From positions 1 through 54,278 of the forward strand of contig JAUNDZ010000014.1 in assembly GCA_030525825.1 (NCBI GenBank): DNA of 54,278 nt, in the 5' to 3' direction. The notes beneath the pieces are model-generated. The model had not been told where the DNA came from. It saw only the letters and a program-made list of their open reading frames with translations, and did no database searches. Each line of letters starts with the position of its first letter. Within the stretch, counting starts at the first letter, position 1. The translations under genes and the position numbers were made by a program. The stretch comes from Moraxella sp. Its GTDB lineage: Bacteria > Pseudomonadota > Gammaproteobacteria > Pseudomonadales > Moraxellaceae. Positions 52,340 through 54,278 of this stretch are shown piece after piece.

Positions 52340-52867
52340 TCACTGAACCAAATCAAGCGGCGTATCATCGCAAGGCACTTGATACACCGTATTTGAGCCG
52401 TGAACGATGTACATGACATGACGACTGTCTAATAGCGGATTGATGTTCTTAATGGACTCTTTGACCTGTGCCAACGCCATCACGCCGTCTTTTCGTGCCA
52501 CGATTTGCTCAACATCGTCTTGATTTAAATCAAAACTGTTAACTTTAAAATACCGCCAACCTGTCGCCATATCCAGCATTTCTAGCGGCTCAGGCTTATC
52601 CCAAACAGACGAGCTGCCCTTTGGTTCTTTCATCTGCATGACCAACGCATCGCCATCTAGGCTGATTTTGATTTGGGCGGGTTCATCTTGACTGACCGTA
52701 TAGCACCCCACCATCGCATTAAGATGCTCGCTAAGCTGTGTGTCGCTCGGTGCTGGTGCTGGATTAACATCAATCTTTTGCTCAGCTGGCTTTTGACAAG
52801 CGATCAAAGCAAATAGCAAGCACAACGCACCACAGCCGATGAGTTTTTGGGAAAATCGTACAGTCAT
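52340..52867 (-). CDS. Lipoprotein, unknown function
   Basis: A 175-residue lipoprotein: the signal peptide 'KLIGCGALCLLFALIAC' ends in the lipobox 'LIAC', followed by a short Pro/Ala linker ('KIDVNPAPAPSDTQ'). The mature domain has 'VGCYTVSQDEPAQIKISLDG' and 'ATGWRYFKVNSFDL', with Cys near each end that may pair. No known domain is recognised. The ATG at 52867 gives a normal signal peptide; upstream in-frame ATGs would add a non-signal leader. It is transcribed divergently from rpoD. Confidence 0.75.
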   Translation of the reverse strand: MTVRFSQKLIGCGALCLLFALIACQKPAEQKIDVNPAPAPSDTQLSEHLNAMVGCYTVSQDEPAQIKISLDGDALVMQMKEPKGSSSVWDKPEPLEMLDMATGWRYFKVNSFDLNQDDVEQIVARKDGVMALAQVKESIKNINPLLDSRHVMYIVHGSNTVYQVPCDDTPLDLVQ

Positions 52868-53077
52868 AAACCAGCCCATTAACAATCCGATGAACCATTT
52901 GCCAGTAAACGACCCATCTGTCAAATCAAATTGACTATTTTACCGACATTTGTATGATTTGGCTAGCCTAAGTTTGGATTTTTTGGCTCAGTTTTGGTAA
53001 AGTTTTGGGTTAAAAAAATAAAATTTCACACCAAGTGTTTAAAAATATCGCAAATGCCCCCACATTGTTGGCAGCTG

Positions 53078-53086
53078 TGCTATAAT
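53078..53086 (+). promoter_or_regulatory. Extended -10 promoter of rpoD
   Basis: TGCTATAAT, a consensus extended -10 element. No good -35 box is found at the right distance, which is acceptable for extended -10 promoters. The rpoD ATG lies 48 nt downstream. Confidence 0.55.
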
Positions 53087-53133
53087 GGCAAGCATTTTCT
53101 TAGGTCAAACGCATAATAACAAAGCGAGTATCC

Positions 53134-54278
53134 ATGAGCGAACAACATTCTAACTCTCAGTTGGCAACTCTTATTCAGCTAGGCAAGGAACAAGGTTATC
53201 TGACTTATGCCGAAGTCAATGACCAACTGCCCGAATCGGTTACAGAAAGCGACCAAATTGAAGACATCGTACAGATGCTGACTGATGTGGGCATTCCCAT
53301 CTATGAAGTCGCCCCTGACGAAGACGACATCATCTTGACCAGTTCAGGCAGCGATGATGACATGGCAGCCGATGAAGCGGCGGCGGTCTTGGCAAGTGTT
53401 GAGACCGAGCCAGGTCGCACCACCGACCCTGTGCGTATGTACATGCGTGAGATGGGTACGGTGGATTTGCTGACTCGTGAAGGCGAGATTGGCATTGCCA
53501 AACGCATCGAAGAAGGCACTCGTGAAGTACAGTACATCATGGCGTACTGGCCAGGCACGGTAAAATTCGTGTTGGATGAATATGCCCAAGTAGAGACAGG
53601 CGAAAAGAAAATCTCTGACATCGTTTCGGGATTTTTGAACATCGGTGATGATGAATTTGAGCTCAAAGATGATAACGAAATCGACTTAAACGACATCAAA
53701 GAAGAAAGCGAGATTGACGAGCTAGACGACGATGACGATGATGAGAGCATGGACGCAGCTAGCGGCGACGATGACAGCAATCTTGACCCCGAAGAAGTGC
53801 GTGCTCGCTTTGATGAGATTAAGGCTTTGTTTGCCAAATCACAACAAGCCCTAGAAAAGCATGGTCGTGGTAGCGATGAAGCCAAGGCGGCTTATGACGA
53901 GCTGGCATCTCGCTTTATGCTCATCAAGCTCAACAACCGCTTATCCGACCAAGTCATGACACTCATGCGTGAAGTCTATGAAGATGTCCGCAATAACGAA
54001 CGCAAAATCATGCGTCTGGTGGTGCGTCGTGGCAAAATGCCGCTCGATGAATTCAAAAAAACCTTCCCAAGTAACGAAACCAACCTTGACTGGTTACGCC
54101 TGCGTATCGATGGCAAACCTGCCTTTGCCGAGACGCTCGAAAAAGTATTGCCCGATGTGGTCGCCCTACAACAAAACATCCTAGCTCACGAAAATGAGCT
54201 ACAAATGGATGTCAAAAACATGAAAGCGGTGGCTCGTCAGATGGCAATCGGTGAAGCCAAAGCTCGCCGTGCCAAAAA
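53134..54278 (+). CDS. rpoD: Primary sigma factor RpoD, 5' part (3' end outside window)
   Basis: The housekeeping sigma-70 factor that directs RNA polymerase to most promoters. The first 381 codons are present. Region 1.1 covers residues 1-80 ('LIQLGKEQGYLTYAEVNDQL' then 'QIEDIVQMLTDVGIPIYE'). Region 1.2 is 'DPVRMYMREMGTVDLLTREG' near residues 98-117. The non-conserved region is very acidic ('ELDDDDDDES'), followed by 'RFDEIKALFAKSQQ'. The conserved region 2 core lies beyond the right edge. The frame is open to the last base. Start codon ATG at 53134 is preceded by AAGCGAGTATCC, a modest ribosome binding site. Confidence 0.95.
   Translation, partial: MSEQHSNSQLATLIQLGKEQGYLTYAEVNDQLPESVTESDQIEDIVQMLTDVGIPIYEVAPDEDDIILTSSGSDDDMAADEAAAVLASVETEPGRTTDPVRMYMREMGTVDLLTREGEIGIAKRIEEGTREVQYIMAYWPGTVKFVLDEYAQVETGEKKISDIVSGFLNIGDDEFELKDDNEIDLNDIKEESEIDELDDDDDDESMDAASGDDDSNLDPEEVRARFDEIKALFAKSQQALEKHGRGSDEAKAAYDELASRFMLIKLNNRLSDQVMTLMREVYEDVRNNERKIMRLVVRRGKMPLDEFKKTFPSNETNLDWLRLRIDGKPAFAETLEKVLPDVVALQQNILAHENELQMDVKNMKAVARQMAIGEAKARRAK

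Noticed and set aside
53301-53885. 194-codon Ser-rich - strand frame
   Set aside because: Lies entirely inside rpoD, antisense to its acidic region; the Ser-rich product is a mirror of Asp/Glu codons.

Overview
The window looks like a chromosomal segment of a Moraxellaceae gammaproteobacterium, most likely a Moraxella. The reasons are the Hfq with a long Gly/Asp/Phe-rich tail, a lipo-oligosaccharide (LOS) type glycosyltransferase operon, a moderate G+C coding background with AT-rich intergenic tracts, and housekeeping gene content of this family. The genus is inferred from protein resemblance only; no rRNA, tRNA, CRISPR array, prophage or transposase gene is visible.

Layout. 1-4.5 kb: 3' part of lon, then yciB, a YciI-family gene and mnmC on the + strand. 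4.7-11.1 kb (- strand): sodA; hfq, miaA, tsaE and queD; then the carboxynorspermidine dehydrogenase/decarboxylase pair. 11.3-17.6 kb: a DUF3482-type GTPase (+), then a UbiB-like kinase, a MoeB/ThiF-type E1 enzyme, prmC and ampG (-). 17.8-26.4 kb: cysB, a secreted MORN protein, fxsA, ruvC, a META-domain lipoprotein, a stand-alone TerD-like gene, a HerA-like ATPase and leuA. 26.6-32.4 kb: an Lrp-family regulator and a six-gene glycosyltransferase operon (GT2, GT25, GT32, GT25, GT25, GT4) whose last two genes are clearly AT-richer. 32.4-45.8 kb: glnE, tusD-tusC-tusE without tusB, trmL, an entericidin-like lipoprotein, hemW, a DEAD-box helicase gene, a secreted protein, a cold-shock gene, aroQ, a TfoX-N protein, ttcA and rlmKL. 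45.9-54.3 kb: an MscS channel, lysO, a scar with two damaged genes, a UbiH-type hydroxylase, glnA, two small envelope proteins and the 5' part of rpoD.

How the genes fit together. Many loci act on tRNA, mostly in the anticodon loop (mnmC and tusDCE on U34, miaA and tsaE on A37, queD for queuosine at G34, trmL on position 34, ttcA on C32). GlnA and GlnE form a nitrogen-control pair. The glycosyltransferases probably build the LOS outer core.

The most striking non-gene signals are: a perfect 26-bp tandem duplication (48931-48982) that frameshifts a membrane-protein gene; a truncated immunity-like gene abutting it; a dispersed intergenic repeat present twice (about 4541-4660 and 19575-19705); a 31-bp exact direct repeat inside the hfq tail; paired dyads ahead of leuA; and a 12-bp direct repeat just ahead of the LOS operon promoter. 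No clearly new multi-gene system was found.
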